Assembly (NCBI GenBank): GCA_022749755.1
Contig: CM040449.1
Coordinates: forward strand, 12,372,363 to 12,436,362
Reading direction: 5' to 3'
Origin: Azadirachta indica
Lineage: Eukaryota; Streptophyta; Magnoliopsida; Sapindales; Meliaceae
Length of the DNA stretch: 64,000 bases
In this document: positions 36,270-53,476 of the stretch, piece after piece
Layout: the number at the start of each line of letters is the position of its first letter
Position numbering within the stretch: the first letter of the stretch is position 1
Position numbers and translations under genes: made by a program
Notes under the pieces: model-generated
What the model was told of the DNA's origin: nothing
Databases searched by the model: none
Seen by the model: only the letters and a program-made list of their open reading frames with translations

Positions 36270-37775
36270 TTTTTTGTTTCACTTAGCTGTAGAAATTTGA
36301 ATACTTCTATTTCTTGGGCAACTGTAAAGAGCTAGTACTTCCATTGCTAGTGCTAGGTTTGTGTCCCCGACTTCGAAGTTGATTAATCAAATTATATATA
36401 GCAAGACATAGAATTCAAATTTACTTTAATGCTTTAGTGCGCACTGAAATTGTACTAGCTAAATTATTAAGTTTTAAAATGTTAGAGCCAAACTGGGATT
36501 GAGTGAATACACATAACACATTCTTTAGGTCTCTTTGTAAGAAAATTATAGGAACTTTCCACATACACATAATTAAAATCTTCTTAAAATAATTACAAAA
36601 TATAAAGAATCATTTACTTTAGAGCTTTTTATTGCATACTTGGTGACACATTTCTTCACTAGTTAAATAATAATGCATATGCTACATATTCTATTTGGTT
36701 TAAATGATAAAATTTGGGAAGATTCTTTTGAATGAGGCAAGAGTTTTGCAATTGAAAAGGAAATAAGTTTCGTTATTTTAACCTTGCTTTTTTAGCTCGT
36801 GATGCCTTGATCATTCTTATATCTATTGTTGCATTTTAATCCGCTTTTAATATTGGTGGTTGAGTACTTGATTAATTTCGAAGTATACTTAAGTCGAATA
36901 TAATGAAGGCATTGGTTTGTATAATATACTGGTTGTTTGGGGAAAGTGGTAATTCAATTTTTTATATAATTGATTTCAATTTTTTTGGTTGCTTATAAGT
37001 TATTATATTAATAATTTATTTTATTATTATTACAAAAATTACTATTGTCAAATTAAATGACCTTATTAGAGAGATAATAAATTTGAATATCATTAGTGCT
37101 CCATTTTTATAAAGTAATACAATTTCTAATAATTTTTAGTTGTTAATGGAAAGAAGTGATATTTGAGTTTGCAGATGATTATGTTGTTTATATTGTTATT
37201 TATTATTTGAGGGAATTAATATCTGAGTTTATATTATTTAGTTTTTGGTTGTTTGTACATGATGATAATATTACTTATGTTATCTTTGTCATTTAGAAAA
37301 ATTGAAAATTGAATTTATGTTATTACTTGTTAGTTGTTTATGAATGATGAATATATCATTTATATTGTTATTTGTAATTTAAGAGAATTGAAATTTATAT
37401 TTTTTTTATTTAGAAACTTACATGAATGAACTTTATTGTATGATTGAAAAGATTATATTATTATAATTATAGTTTATTTTTATTATTTTATCACAATTTA
37501 ATTCTTTCGAATGATGTTTAAACAAATAATAATGTTCTAAGTAAATAATTATATTTGAAATAAATAATTTTTTTTTAATCAAATATTTTTTTAAATAAAT
37601 AATTATATTTAAATAAATAAATCAATTTAAAAAAATTAATATAAATAATAAATAAATTATATTTATATTAAATAAATAATAAATAAACGGTATTTATACT
37701 CACCTTAAAATCGATGTAGTAATAAACACGTGTTTAAGTCGAATAAATTAAATGGTAGAAATCGCTGTACGTCAC
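36270..37775. other. AT-rich intergenic DNA, nothing recognised
   Basis: About 1.5 kb, AT-rich, with no coding frame or repeat pair. 37,560-37,690 is dominated by AAATAAAT-type words. Confidence 0.6.
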
Positions 37776-37779
37776 ATGA

Positions 37780-39192
37780 AATTTAGCTGAAGTAGGCCCC
37801 AATCTGTAATTATGAAACGAACTTATAAAGTAAGAAAATATGATAAGTAAAGTAATCACGTGGCCTCTTGCCAGAAATGTTTCACACGCGTCGCTCTATG
37901 ATTGTACAATTCATTTGCGGATCGTGAAGTTCTGTGGGACCCAAACCGGAAATACCTGGAGGCATTTCCACGTGGTCCCATACGTGTCCGGTTCATACGT
38001 ATCTACCAGAATCTTCATGGGTTCCACCGTGGCCCAACCAGAATCTCGCATCGAAATTCGAAAAGTCGTAGAAGGTAAATATCTCGGACAGAGAGACGTT
38101 GAATACGACGCTGTTCAATAATTAATTTCCATCCAAACGACATCGCTTTAGCATTGTCTCTAATTTCTCCATCCGAGCGCCCCATTTGTGATATAAAGTT
38201 CTACTTTCCACGTTCCATTTTCTTGATTAGGGAATTTTTAACAGTAATTAATATTGATTATTAATTTTTTTAAATAATTATCATATAATATATATTATAA
38301 AAAAATGATCAATTTATATTAAAATACTCTCATAAAATTTTTTAAAAAAATGACCACTAAACACATTTACGTAGAAGTATTTTGTTTTAAAAAAATTTGA
38401 AATAGTCATTTTTATAATATATTTTAAATAGTTATTATTATTGAAAATTGGAGTGTTGATCATTTTCGTTAAATTTTCTTGATTTAATAGAAGAAAAAAC
38501 ACAAATTAAATATTATTATTTAAAAAATTGTCATTTTTACCGCAAAAATCTAGTTCATTGGACCATAGATTTATAATTTTTGTACTTAAATTTTTTGCTG
38601 TTAGTGTTGAAGTCAAATTTTAGTCAATTTTACTAAAATTTAATAACTAAAAGGTAATTTATTTTAATAAAAAAATTTAAATATTTGGACATAATTGGAT
38701 ATTAGTTCATTTTTTCAATTAATTATTAAAGGATACGTAAGCTTGTGAGACTAGTTACATTTTTTTAATTTTTTATATAAAAATGTGGAATTAATAATGT
38801 AATCACAAATTAAATTATTAAAAAAAAAAAAGGAAGATATCAAATTGATTTTGTAGGATTAATACAGTTAGGATTTCTAAATTGACCAAAAAAGAAAATT
38901 TCTCTTAAAAATAGCAGCTATAAATAGAGAGTTGACGCCTCCAAAATTCACTATTCTGCGACTGCAAAGACTGAACTCTCTCTCTCATTGAGCGAATGCA
39001 CCGCTTCTTTGTTCAGCAATAAGGTGTTTCTTCATCACGTCATTTCAGATCTGCATACTTCTCATTTTTTTAAAAAATAAAGATAAAAAATATGAAGAAA
39101 ATTAAAATTCTGAATCTGTTAAGAGTTTAATTATTTTCATTTTCATTTTCAGGAGTTTAACATTGAATTTTGTGTAGCAGTTTTAGTTGGCA
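37780..39192 (+). promoter_or_regulatory. SDC-A upstream region with TATA box and probable leader intron
   Basis: Start landmarks (GAAGTAGGCCCCAATCTGTA at about 37,790, TTTCACACGCGTCGCTCTAT at about 37,880) match P1-P3 in diverged form. A clear TATAAATA lies at 38,919-38,926, giving a start site near 38,955. The CTCTCTCTC at about 38,978 is in the leader. A 5'-UTR intron probably ends at ATTTTCAG (39,152), followed by a leader that also matches SDC-B (TGAATTTnGTnTnGCAGTTT) up to the ATG. Confidence 0.7.
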
Positions 39193-42100
39193 ATGGCTCA
39201 GAATGCTCAAGCTGAATCAGTTTTCAAGCACGTTAATGGAGGGACCGCGGAGATCTTTGGTAGGGAGTTCGATCCGACGGCTGTGGTGGCAGAACCGGTG
39301 CCTCCGGTTGTGACGGAGAACGGTGAGATCCATGAGATGAAAGAGAAGATTGCTGAAATTGAGAGAGAGATTGTGTTAGGAAAGAACGTGCACACCACGT
39401 GCCTAGCCATTACGGAACCGGAAGCAAACGACGATTTCACTGGCGACAAGGAGGCTTACATGGCCGGTGTCTTGGCTCGATACAGGAAGACCTTGATAGA
39501 ACGGACCAAACATCATTTAGGTATGAACAACACCGAAGAAACCCAAACGACGCCGTTTCCTATTTTATTTATTTATTTATTGCTTGATTCATGGAAGTGT
39601 AGGGTTATTGTAAACGTTAGTTACGTGTATTGGAATTGGATCTGTTGTTAGTTGTTAGTTTCGGTGCCTAAATGCAAAATGCATGAAAGCAGGCACAAGG
39701 AAACAAGTAATAATAATAATAGTAAGATAGTATGATTAAATTTTTAGGTAATTACTCTAATGATACCTGCTGTTCAAGTTAAAGAAATAGAACAAATTAA
39801 AGATAAGAGGAAAGTATGCTGGAATTCAATATGTTTTATGTATTTGCATACGATTGATTGAATAGTGCATTGTAGGCTTTCTGAACTCATATTCGTACTT
39901 GTTTAAGACTACCTACAATTGATTGATTGGTGGATTCCTTGTAATTATTGAAAATGGTTTGAAGATGCCCCGCTGATCTAAATTGTGGCTATACAGTTTC
40001 TATATATGACTTTTGCTTCTGAAATCCTTCAATATTTATAATGATTGGTGTTGGCGTTGGTGTTGGTGTTGGTGTTATAGGTTATCCTTATAATCTGGAC
40101 TTCGATTATGGTGCTCTTGCTCAGTTGCAGCATTTCTCCATCAACAATCTTGGGGATCCATTTATTGAGAGCAACTACGGTGTTCATTCAAGACAGTTTG
40201 AAGTTGGGGTTTTGGATTGGTTTGCTCGTCTCTGGGAAATAGAGAAAAATGAATACTGGGGATACATTACAAATTGTGGTACAGAAGGCAATCTCCATGG
40301 AATTTTAGTTGGGTGAGTAAAATATAGCTTTAGCTTTTTGGTGTTTCTTTGCACATCATAACAATATATTTTTTGCTGCAGAAATGTTAAGTAGAATGTA
40401 ATTTGATTCTGCAGGAGAGAAGTTTTTCCGGATGGAATTCTCTATGCATCACGAGAGTCACATTATTCTGTCTTCAAAGCAGCACGTATGTATCGAATGG
40501 AATGTGTGAAGGTTGACTGTTTGACCTCTGGCGAGATTGATTGTGCTGATTTCAAAGCTAAATTACTTCAGAACAAGGACAAGCCAGCTATCATTAATGT
40601 TAATATAGGTATGTTTTTCTCTTTCTTCTCTCCCTATCTTTACATGCTCACACACTAACCCACAGGTGCAAGGTTGCATGAATTACAAACCTGATTCAGT
40701 ATATTACTTGTATTACAGGAACAACTGTTAAAGGAGCTGTCGATGACCTTGATCTTGTTATACATACTCTTGAAGAAAGTGGCTTTAAGCAAGACCAGTT
40801 CTACATTCACTGTGATGGAGCTCTGTTTGGGCTCATGATGCCCTTTGTTAAAAAAGTGAGTTATGTCTTTTCCTACTGTTGACATTATAAGGAGACTGAA
40901 GATAGTTGGCTGCCTCATTTTCCATTTCTGCTTATTTGTTGGAGAAGCTGATGTCTTGGGGCTTTATCCATGTTGGGTTTTCTATGGACAGTTTTCATGT
41001 TTTGATTCAGTTTATTCTTAATAACTGAAGCAGCCAAGTATTATGCATTGCACTGAAGATGTCAGGATTTTAGTTTTATTTTAACTAACGAACTAGGTGC
41101 TCATTTGGTATGACTTTTCTGCTAATCAAAATCACTTTTTCAATAGCAAAAGCTCTTTTAAATTTTTTTCTCTTTTGAATAAGGAGAGTTTAAATTTTTT
41201 TTTTGTTGACTGTAGACAATTTAAGTTTTATTTAAATTTTTAAATAAGGAGAGTTTATGGAGAACTAAAGAGCTATTTTTTCTACCGGGAGAAGCTAAAG
41301 TTTCGGGCTTTTGGGAGTAGAGTTTTTTGAGCTTTTAAAAGATTAAATTGTTAAAAATACCTTTACGTTATTTTAAAAATTTTAATTCATTTCTCTCTTG
41401 GTATAAGTATAAATACTTGTTTGTTAAGGTAATCCAGAATTACTTTTAAAATGTGTTTGATATAAGCTCTGCTAGTACAAGATCTTCTTGAAAAGTTGTA
41501 CTAAAGAGACGTTAAATAGTCTATCCTAGTGTCTGTGGTGTACATGATTGCTGACTGGCATTAAAACCATTTTCTGCTCATGTATTAGCCCAAACATGCA
41601 CAGTGAATACTTGGTAATATCTAATCTGTTTGATCATTACCAGTTTGTGCATTTTCCTTTCTTGTCTTTGTAATATCCTTGGGCATCCATTTGATCAATG
41701 GTTGCCCAAAAATCCTCTTCGTATCTGTAACTTAACAACAACTGTCCTGTTTCACTAGTGAATGTGGGCTTTATATCATTAACACTAATGCGTCCTAGAA
41801 GCTTAGTGTTGCTCCTCCTTGTTTATATTTGTGCTATGACTTATTTTAATTCTCTGGGCTTATTATTCTCGTTGATTAACAGGCACCAAAGGTTACTTTC
41901 AAAAAACCCATTGGAAGTGTGAGCGTCTCTGGTCACAAGTTCGTGGGGTGTCCAATGCCTTGTGGTGTTCAGATAACAAGGATGGAATACATAAATGTCC
42001 TCTCAAGGAATGTTGAGTACCTAGCTTCAAGGGATGCCACAATCATGGGAAGTAGGAATGGTCATGCTCCGATATTCCTCTGGTACACCCTCAATAGAAA

Positions 42101-42449
42101 GGGTTACAAAGGTTTCCAGAAAGAAGTCCAAAAGTGTCTTAGAAATGCTCACTACTTGAAGGACCGCCTTCGTGATGCTGGAATAAGTGCCATGTTGAAT
42201 GAGCTAAGCAGTACAGTTGTATTTGAGCGTCCTTGGGATGAAGAGTTTGTTCGAAGTTGGCAGCTAGCTTGCCAAGGTAACATTGCACACATTGTCGTGA
42301 TGCCTAATGTCACCATTGACAAGCTGGATGATTTCTTGAATGAGTTGGTGGAGAAACGCTCAACTTGGTATCAAGACGGAAAAGTCCAGCCTCCTTGCAT
42401 TGCAGCAGATGTAGGGAGTGAAAATTGTTGTTGTGCTCTCCATAAGTGA
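39193..42449 (+). CDS. SDC: Serine decarboxylase, copy SDC-A (five exons)
   Basis: Exons are 39,193-39,520; 40,081-40,312; 40,415-40,608; 40,719-40,855; 41,883-42,449, with GT..AG introns and in-phase joins giving 485 residues. The start [20 protein letters not shown] lies just after the leader acceptor. The enzyme decarboxylates serine to ethanolamine in the cytosol. Group II PLP motifs are complete: [25 protein letters not shown] (Asp284) and [14 protein letters not shown] (PLP Lys316). It keeps Cys175 in TNCGTEGN, which I believe is the usual residue in plant SDCs, and GYPYN with Tyr111. Exon lengths equal SDC-B except for one codon in exon 1. The next gene, ProRS, is convergent. A TG(G/T)TGT-type repeat (GGTGTTGGCGTTGGTGTTGG) sits just before exon 2. 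This is the likelier ancestral, housekeeping copy, but that is inference. Confidence 0.95.
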
Positions 42450-44014
42450 AATGTTAAGGCTGATGAATATTTTTGTCTGTTGTCTTGTTTGTAGAAGAAA
42501 TCTTGATTTTAATGGAATCTGGATTTATTTTAAGCAGCATTTTTCTAGCTCTTATGGTGCATCACATATAATTTTTTTTTTTTAATATATACTCTTGACC
42601 TGGATAAATATCTTGTCTGCTTTAACTTTTTTTTCCCCTTTATTCACAAATCGGAAATTGAATAGGACTGCCTGAAGCTGCCTAAGCATTTCTGGTAGCC
42701 ACCATTTGAGGAACTCTTCAGAGATAAGAAAACCAAGAGGCAGGTCCTGGATCATTATCTTCTCTACATCTACTGGGGAGAACAATATCAGTAGGTGATT
42801 TGATTCATCTAAAAATTTGATGATGTTCTAGTTTGTTGGGAGAATGTCTATTGAAACTTTGTTTCGTTTTCTGATTGATGTTTCCTATCCATAATTGCTG
42901 GGAACCATTTTCTGCAAGATGGAAGCAGTATACTGTTGTTCGTTACTGCATTTCATTCCAGAAGAGCCATCTTTACAAGTACTGGTATCTAACAGTGCCT
43001 CTTGTTTCTCTATTAATCCTTTGGTTGCTTGCAAAGTATTGTCCTTCTCGTCAGCTTAAAATCGCCCAATTGAGGAAATTGATCCTCTTCGATGCATGTG
43101 ATCACAAGGAGGTAAATAAAAATTCTCTCATGCAGATTTCCATGACAAAAGAACATACGATTTCATTAGATTGATTATGCAATTTTGATCCATGACGTTC
43201 TGTTTCCACCACAGGAAAACACAGACCTGGAGTGACCGGAAAATAAAAGAAACTTCAGTTACCAATGATCAGAACCAAGCAAAGTTTAGCTGGTTCTTCC
43301 TCGGAATAAACCTTATACTCGTCAACTATATCCAGAAAGCATTACGAAGCTTGGCTATAACTTCATCCTGAACAGGACCCCGTAGGTATACTGATACAAT
43401 AATACCATCAGGCAGCTTATGGATTAAACAATTACCACATGAAGAATGCAGGAGTATTTTCCATCTGTACTTTAAATATAACCAGCCCATTGATGGTCGC
43501 CATTGTAGAGTCTGTTTGAAAATTACCCCCAGTAAAGGAAGAACCCAGTAGGGACTTCTGGTAGTTTAACGAAAATGGTTACAGAAACAGTTCATATCTG
43601 TTGATTGATATCTGCTGCTTACAGAAACAATTCTAGGATGAATGGTTATTGAAAAGCAAAAAAGAATACTCATCATGTATGAGGAAACAAGGCTTATTGC
43701 TATCACTGTTCGATTTTAAGTTACCACCTCAAAGCACCAACACAACTGAAACAGTTCCAAGTTAATGTTCCTCGATGAAAATGCTGCTATATGTCCGTTA
43801 GCTTGCCCACAGCTGAAACAAACATTCAGAAAAAAAGGCGTGATACAAGTGTACAATTTAAGAAATCAAAACTGATCGAGTGTTGTCTCATAATTTCCAT
43901 TAAAATTTTAATTCTATAAAGAAATCTGTTCCATTGCAACTCGTCTGTAGTTCAATCCATCCAGAAATCAAACACATCCAAAATATAATGTCAACTGAGC
44001 TTAAGAGCATCAAT
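42450..44014. other. SDC-A 3' UTR and convergent intergenic region
   Basis: 42,450-42,560 is probably SDC-A 3' UTR, and its GAATCTGGATTTATTTTAAG-type block recurs in the relic at 53.2 kb. Sequence near 42,985-43,040 also weakly matches 53,270-53,320. An open frame at 42,875-43,174 has no family signature or splice support. The ProRS 3' UTR should lie just before 44,015. No gene could be supported in between. Confidence 0.55.
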
Positions 44015-49233
<5,219 letters not shown>

Positions 49234-50410
49234 TTCCTAAACCCAATCCTGAACACAATACACCAGCACCCATTCAAAAACAAATCAAACAACTTGGCTT
49301 GAGACAACCAAAATTGAGCATTAGATATAAAAGAAAAATCAATTCACAGGTCGCCAATCTACACATACAAATAGACCTGTTATACATTAGATTTCACATA
49401 TCCCCAGATTAGATTTCAAAAACAACAAAAATTTGAATAGAGATTTGGCAAGAACAAACCAGAACACACACAATTATTCCCTGAAAACATATGCTTGCAA
49501 TAAAAGACCAGGAAACAAGTCTTTGATAGTAGTTAATCATGCAGCAAGCACCAGTTAAATAGATGAAAATACCAGAAACAAGATCTGATTTGTGGTTACT
49601 CACAAAATAAGCACCAGTTTCAAATAGGACGGCAACAGATAGATTTCAATACAAATATCTTCTAATCTATATATGCATCCTCAAAAAAATTTTAAAACTA
49701 TATCCTTCCTGAATCCACAATGTATTTTAAAAACTCTTACCATATCCACATTTCCGTGTACATAAATATAATTATCCATATCCTAGCGAATATCAGATGG
49801 ATAAATCCACATTATGACAAAGAAACTTAAATTTTGTAATGTCCAACCTAATAACAATCAGCAAGTCATAGCAAAGCCAACTAACCAAGCTGTCAAGCTA
49901 CCACTACAAATTCAAGAATAACAATTAAGGTAACATGTAAAATTCTTCACAACAATTCAAAATAATTGATCCTAAGAGTATCAACTTAATACATAATACC
50001 TCTCATAACAGAAAAAATTATTCCAACAATCCACACAAACAATCAAATCAATCTGATGCGAGATTTGCTCATCATAATAAATAATGTGAATAAACATTGT
50101 CCATTAAATCATTAGTTAATTTTTATACGAATAATATCCAATTAATGTTAAAGAAAATGAATTAAAATTTTTGAGTAAATGATATTAGCATTTCTAATTC
50201 TATCAAGCATAAAACTACTGATTTCTCTTAAAAAAAAAATAGATTAAAGGATATTGAAAAAGAATCACCGTGCGCAGTGTTGAGTATTAGTGGATGCTGC
50301 CGGCGGGCAGTGGGGGTGGCGGTGCTGGTGCAGGCGTGAAGCGGGTCTGCGTGAATGTGGCGCGGGTTGAAAATTGAAATGAATGCTTCAATTAGCCAAT
50401 TTAGGGTTAC
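49234..50410 (-). promoter_or_regulatory. ProRS leader, probable 5'-UTR intron and promoter with telo-box
   Basis: On the - strand GTGTTCAG/GATTGGG at about 49,252 is a good acceptor 20 bp before the ATG. A GC-rich leader exon (50,275-50,345, CCGCCACCCCCACTGCCCGC) ends near GCGCACG/GTGATTC, giving a leader intron of about 1 kb. Upstream, AACCCTAA (50,401-50,408) is a telo-box, an element common in promoters of plant translation genes. ACGACGCCGT follows at 50,468-50,477. Intron borders are inferred. Confidence 0.6.
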
Positions 50411-50514
50411 AACTTACAAATGTGAATGCAATTTATACTTTCTGGGTTTTTTAAATCTAAAATCAAAACGACGCCGTTTTGTCTCAAACCCAAATAATAA
50501 GAAAAGGCAAGTAC

Positions 50515-51510
50515 GTTTCTAAGGTTTGTTTTATTATACCGATTAGTTTTAATAATTTTTAAAATATTTACATGAGTTTTAATTTATTTTAAATGATAAT
50601 TATACTCTTATTAGTAATAATTATTTAATAAAATTTATTATTAAATTTTAAATTTTGATAAAATAAAATATATTTATAAAAAATACATTAATAAATAGTA
50701 CATTAATAATATACTATTTAAATATATTATAAAATTATATTTTATAAATAATATATTTTTATTTTATTATGTTATATATATATATATATATTAAATGGTA
50801 AAAGAACATAAAGGTGCTTAAGGTTCGCCTTAATGGATACATAAATTTTAATAGTTTTAAAAATATCCATAAAAATTTCAATTTATTTTAGAAAAACGAT
50901 TATACCCTTATTAAAAATAGTTATTTATAAATATTATTATTAAATCTTTAAAATTTGAGAAAATATAGTATATTTTAAAATGTATATTTATATATAGTAC
51001 ATTAATAATATAAAGTTTATTAATATATTATAAATTTATATATTTTATAAATAATAAATTTTATTTTTATCATATTTTATATATTTTGATTACACATAAT
51101 ATAAATTATAATATACTCATAAGTATTGTACTATAATATATTTTATTTAGATATTAATATTTATTTATAATTTATTTTATTTATTTTTTTTCTAATACGT
51201 AATTCGTATTGAATTGTTAATATATTATAAAATAAATAAATTTATATTTTAATTATAATATATTTACGAGTATTATTTTTATTATTTATAAAATATGTAA
51301 ATTTATGATATGTTCATAAATATTGTATTATTAATGAACTATAAAATAATATTGTATTTATTTTATTAATTTTTTTCCTAAATATATTTTATTTTATTAA
51401 ATTTTAAAAATTTAATAATAAATTTTGTGGAATGACTATTACTAATAGAAATATAATTGCCATTTTAAAATAAATTGTGATTTCTGTAAGTATTTTTAAA
51501 ATTATTAAAA
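50515..51510. mobile_element. Inverted-repeat MITE of about 1 kb
   Basis: The arm at 50,540-50,640 (GTTTTAATAATTTTTAAAAT, TTATTTTAAATGATAATTAT, TATTAGTAATAATTATTTAA) is inverted relative to 51,400-51,510. An internal copy of the same arm lies near 50,850-50,945. It is AT-rich and non-coding. Borders are approximate. Confidence 0.55.
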
Positions 51511-52255
51511 GAGAAATTGACACTTTCTCCTCTAACGTTTAGCTTAATAGGCAAATACCCCCTTGAAAAAAGACAGATACCCCCTAATGTTTAGATAAAT
51601 AGACAGATACTCACTGAACTTTTATTGCTAAACTTTTATTTTTGTCAGTTGACTGATCAGTTTATTATCATTTGTATCCCTTATTTTTTATATAATAATA
51701 CTTTGATATATTTTATTTTAATATAATACTTTACTCCCTATTTTAATATTTTTCACAATATAATTTTTTAAATATAACAATTTAATTCATATTTAATACT
51801 TTTTTCATAATATACTCAAAATTAAATACATTTTTAATTTATTATTTTAAAAAAAAATTTGAAAAATAAAATATTATTGAAAAAATTTAAACGATGAGTT
51901 AAATAATACTCATATATAAAATATTTTTAAACTCATATTAAAATATTTATATTCTTTTTTTTTTTTCTATAATAAATTTGATATTTAATTATTAAAATAA
52001 TTTTAAAATATATTTTAACATTTTATTCTTATATTAATATTTTTATTTAAAAGATTATACTAAATTTATTATATTTCCTTGAGAAAAATTATGAAAATAT
52101 AAATAAAAAAGTAAAAAAAAAGAAAAAAAAAAAATTAGTGTCATTTGTTAATAGAATTAATAATTAAATATATTTTATATTCGTATTAACCAATATAATT
52201 TAATTTTAATTAAAAAAATAGAAAAAAAAGAAAATTTTTAATTATTTTTATTTGT
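51511..52255 (+). mobile_element. Truncated relative of the 950-bp MULE-type MITE
   Basis: The left end GAGAAATTGACACTTTCTCC, GTTTAGCTTAATAGGCAAAT, CAGATACCCCCTAATGTTTA and the following 700 bp match 4314-5040. The mirrored right arm ending in GTCAATnTCCC is missing. It appears inserted at the right end of the inverted-repeat MITE just before it. Confidence 0.75.
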
Positions 52256-53060
52256 AATATATATATCTATGTAACATGTATTTATTGTTTATATTTTTAT
52301 ATATTTTTTATATTTTTTTATTTTTTTCACAATGTATTCAAGAATAAATAAAATTTTTAATTTGTTATTTTAATAAAAAATTATAAAAAATATAATTATT
52401 AAAAAAAAAATTAAGTAATGAGATAAGTCATACTCATATGCTAAAATATTTTTAATATTTTGTTTTCACTTTTATCATAATAAATATTTAATATTAAAAA
52501 ATTTAATTAAAATATTTTTTAACATTTTATTTTTATATGTAATATATTTATTTAAAAAATTATGGTAAATTTATTATATTTTTTTAAAAATATATAAAAA
52601 TATAAACAATAAATACATGTTATATATATTACAAATAAAAAAAATTAAAAATTTTCTTCTTTTTCTTTTTTTTAATTAAAATTAAATTATGTTGATTAAT
52701 AAAAATATAAAATATATTTAATTATTAATTCTATTAACAAATGATACTAATTTTTTTTATTTTCATAATTTTTCTTAAGAAAATATAATAAATTTAATAT
52801 AATCTTTTAAATAAAAATATTATTATAAGAATAAATGTTAAAATATGTTTCAAAATTTTTTTAATAATTAAATAAAAATATTATTATAAGAATAAAAATT
52901 ATGTTAAATTTATTATATTTTTTAAAAGTATATAAAAATATAAATAAAAATATAAACAATAAAAACATGTTATATATATTACAAATAAAAAATAATTAAA
53001 AAAATTTTTTCTATTTTTTTAATTAAAATTAAATTATATTGGTTAATAAGAATATAAAAT
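52120..53060. repeat. Long inverted repeat within the MITE cluster
   Basis: 52,120-52,250 (TTGTTAATAGAATTAATAAT, AACCAATATAATTTAATTTT) is repeated inverted at 52,640-52,760 (AAAATTAAATTATGTTGATT, TTAATTCTATTAACAAATGA). Blocks such as AAACAATAAA(T/A)ACATGTTATA at about 52,605 and 52,957 are direct repeats. 53,061-53,095 repeats the right end of the neighbouring MITE (51,474-51,510). The region is a patchwork of nested copies and could form long hairpin RNA if transcribed. Confidence 0.65.
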
Positions 53061-53109
53061 AAATTGTGATTTGTGTGAGTATTTTTAAAAGTATTAGAAG
53101 GAATAAGTA

Positions 53110-53235
53110 TATTAAATGAAAGTGAGAATTGTGCGTGGAACTGTTATGGCTGGTGATTATATCAGTCTGTTCTTTCTTTGTAGTAGAATTCTTGATTTCA
53201 ATAGAATCTGGATTCATTTCAGTAGCATTTTACTG
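53110..53235 (+). pseudogene. Relic of an SDC 3' end (last codons and 3' UTR)
   Basis: AAAGTGAGAATTGTGC at 53,115 matches the last codons of SDC (GGAGTGAGAATTGTTCTTGT). TCTGTTCTTTCTTTGTAGTA then GAATTCTTGATTTCAATAGA, ATCTGGATTCATTTCAGTAG and CATTTT match SDC-A 3' UTR (TCTGTTGTCTTGTTTGTAGA, AATCTTGATTTTAATGGAAT, CTGGATTTATTTTAAGCAGC, ATTTTT). The rest of the gene is missing; the MITE cluster borders it upstream. It lies on the far side of ProRS, showing that SDC copies once extended there. Confidence 0.75.
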
Positions 53236-53476
53236 TACCAGTAATCCTAGCCTGTTCAATTATCTGATATTCATTCTTGGTTCTATCTGTTAATCTTTTG
53301 ATTGTATGTAAAGTAGCAAACAATCTATCATAACCTGTATTCATAGTGAAAAGTAGAATTTTATTCCAACGCAGCATTTGTATACAGGTAGTTAAATCTG
53401 TGCTTTTGCTTTAAATGCTTTTGTCTTTCTGCTAATGGTTTAACAGTCTTTCTTTTTCTCATCAGAGAGACATGCT
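53236..53476. other. Short intergenic spacer and P450 3' UTR
   Basis: The first part weakly matches the region downstream of SDC-A (TCTGTTAATCTTTTGATTGT against TCTATTAATCCTTTGGTTGC). The end is probably the 3' UTR of the P450 gene, which reads leftwards. Confidence 0.5.

Noticed and set aside
37840..38121. A 93-residue open frame upstream of SDC-A
   Set aside because: The same DNA recurs in P1-P3 without an open frame, so it is promoter sequence.
42875..43174. A 99-residue hydrophobic open frame after SDC-A
   Set aside because: No family signature or splice context, and part of the sequence recurs as the flank of the SDC relic at 53.2 kb. Chance frame in SDC downstream DNA.
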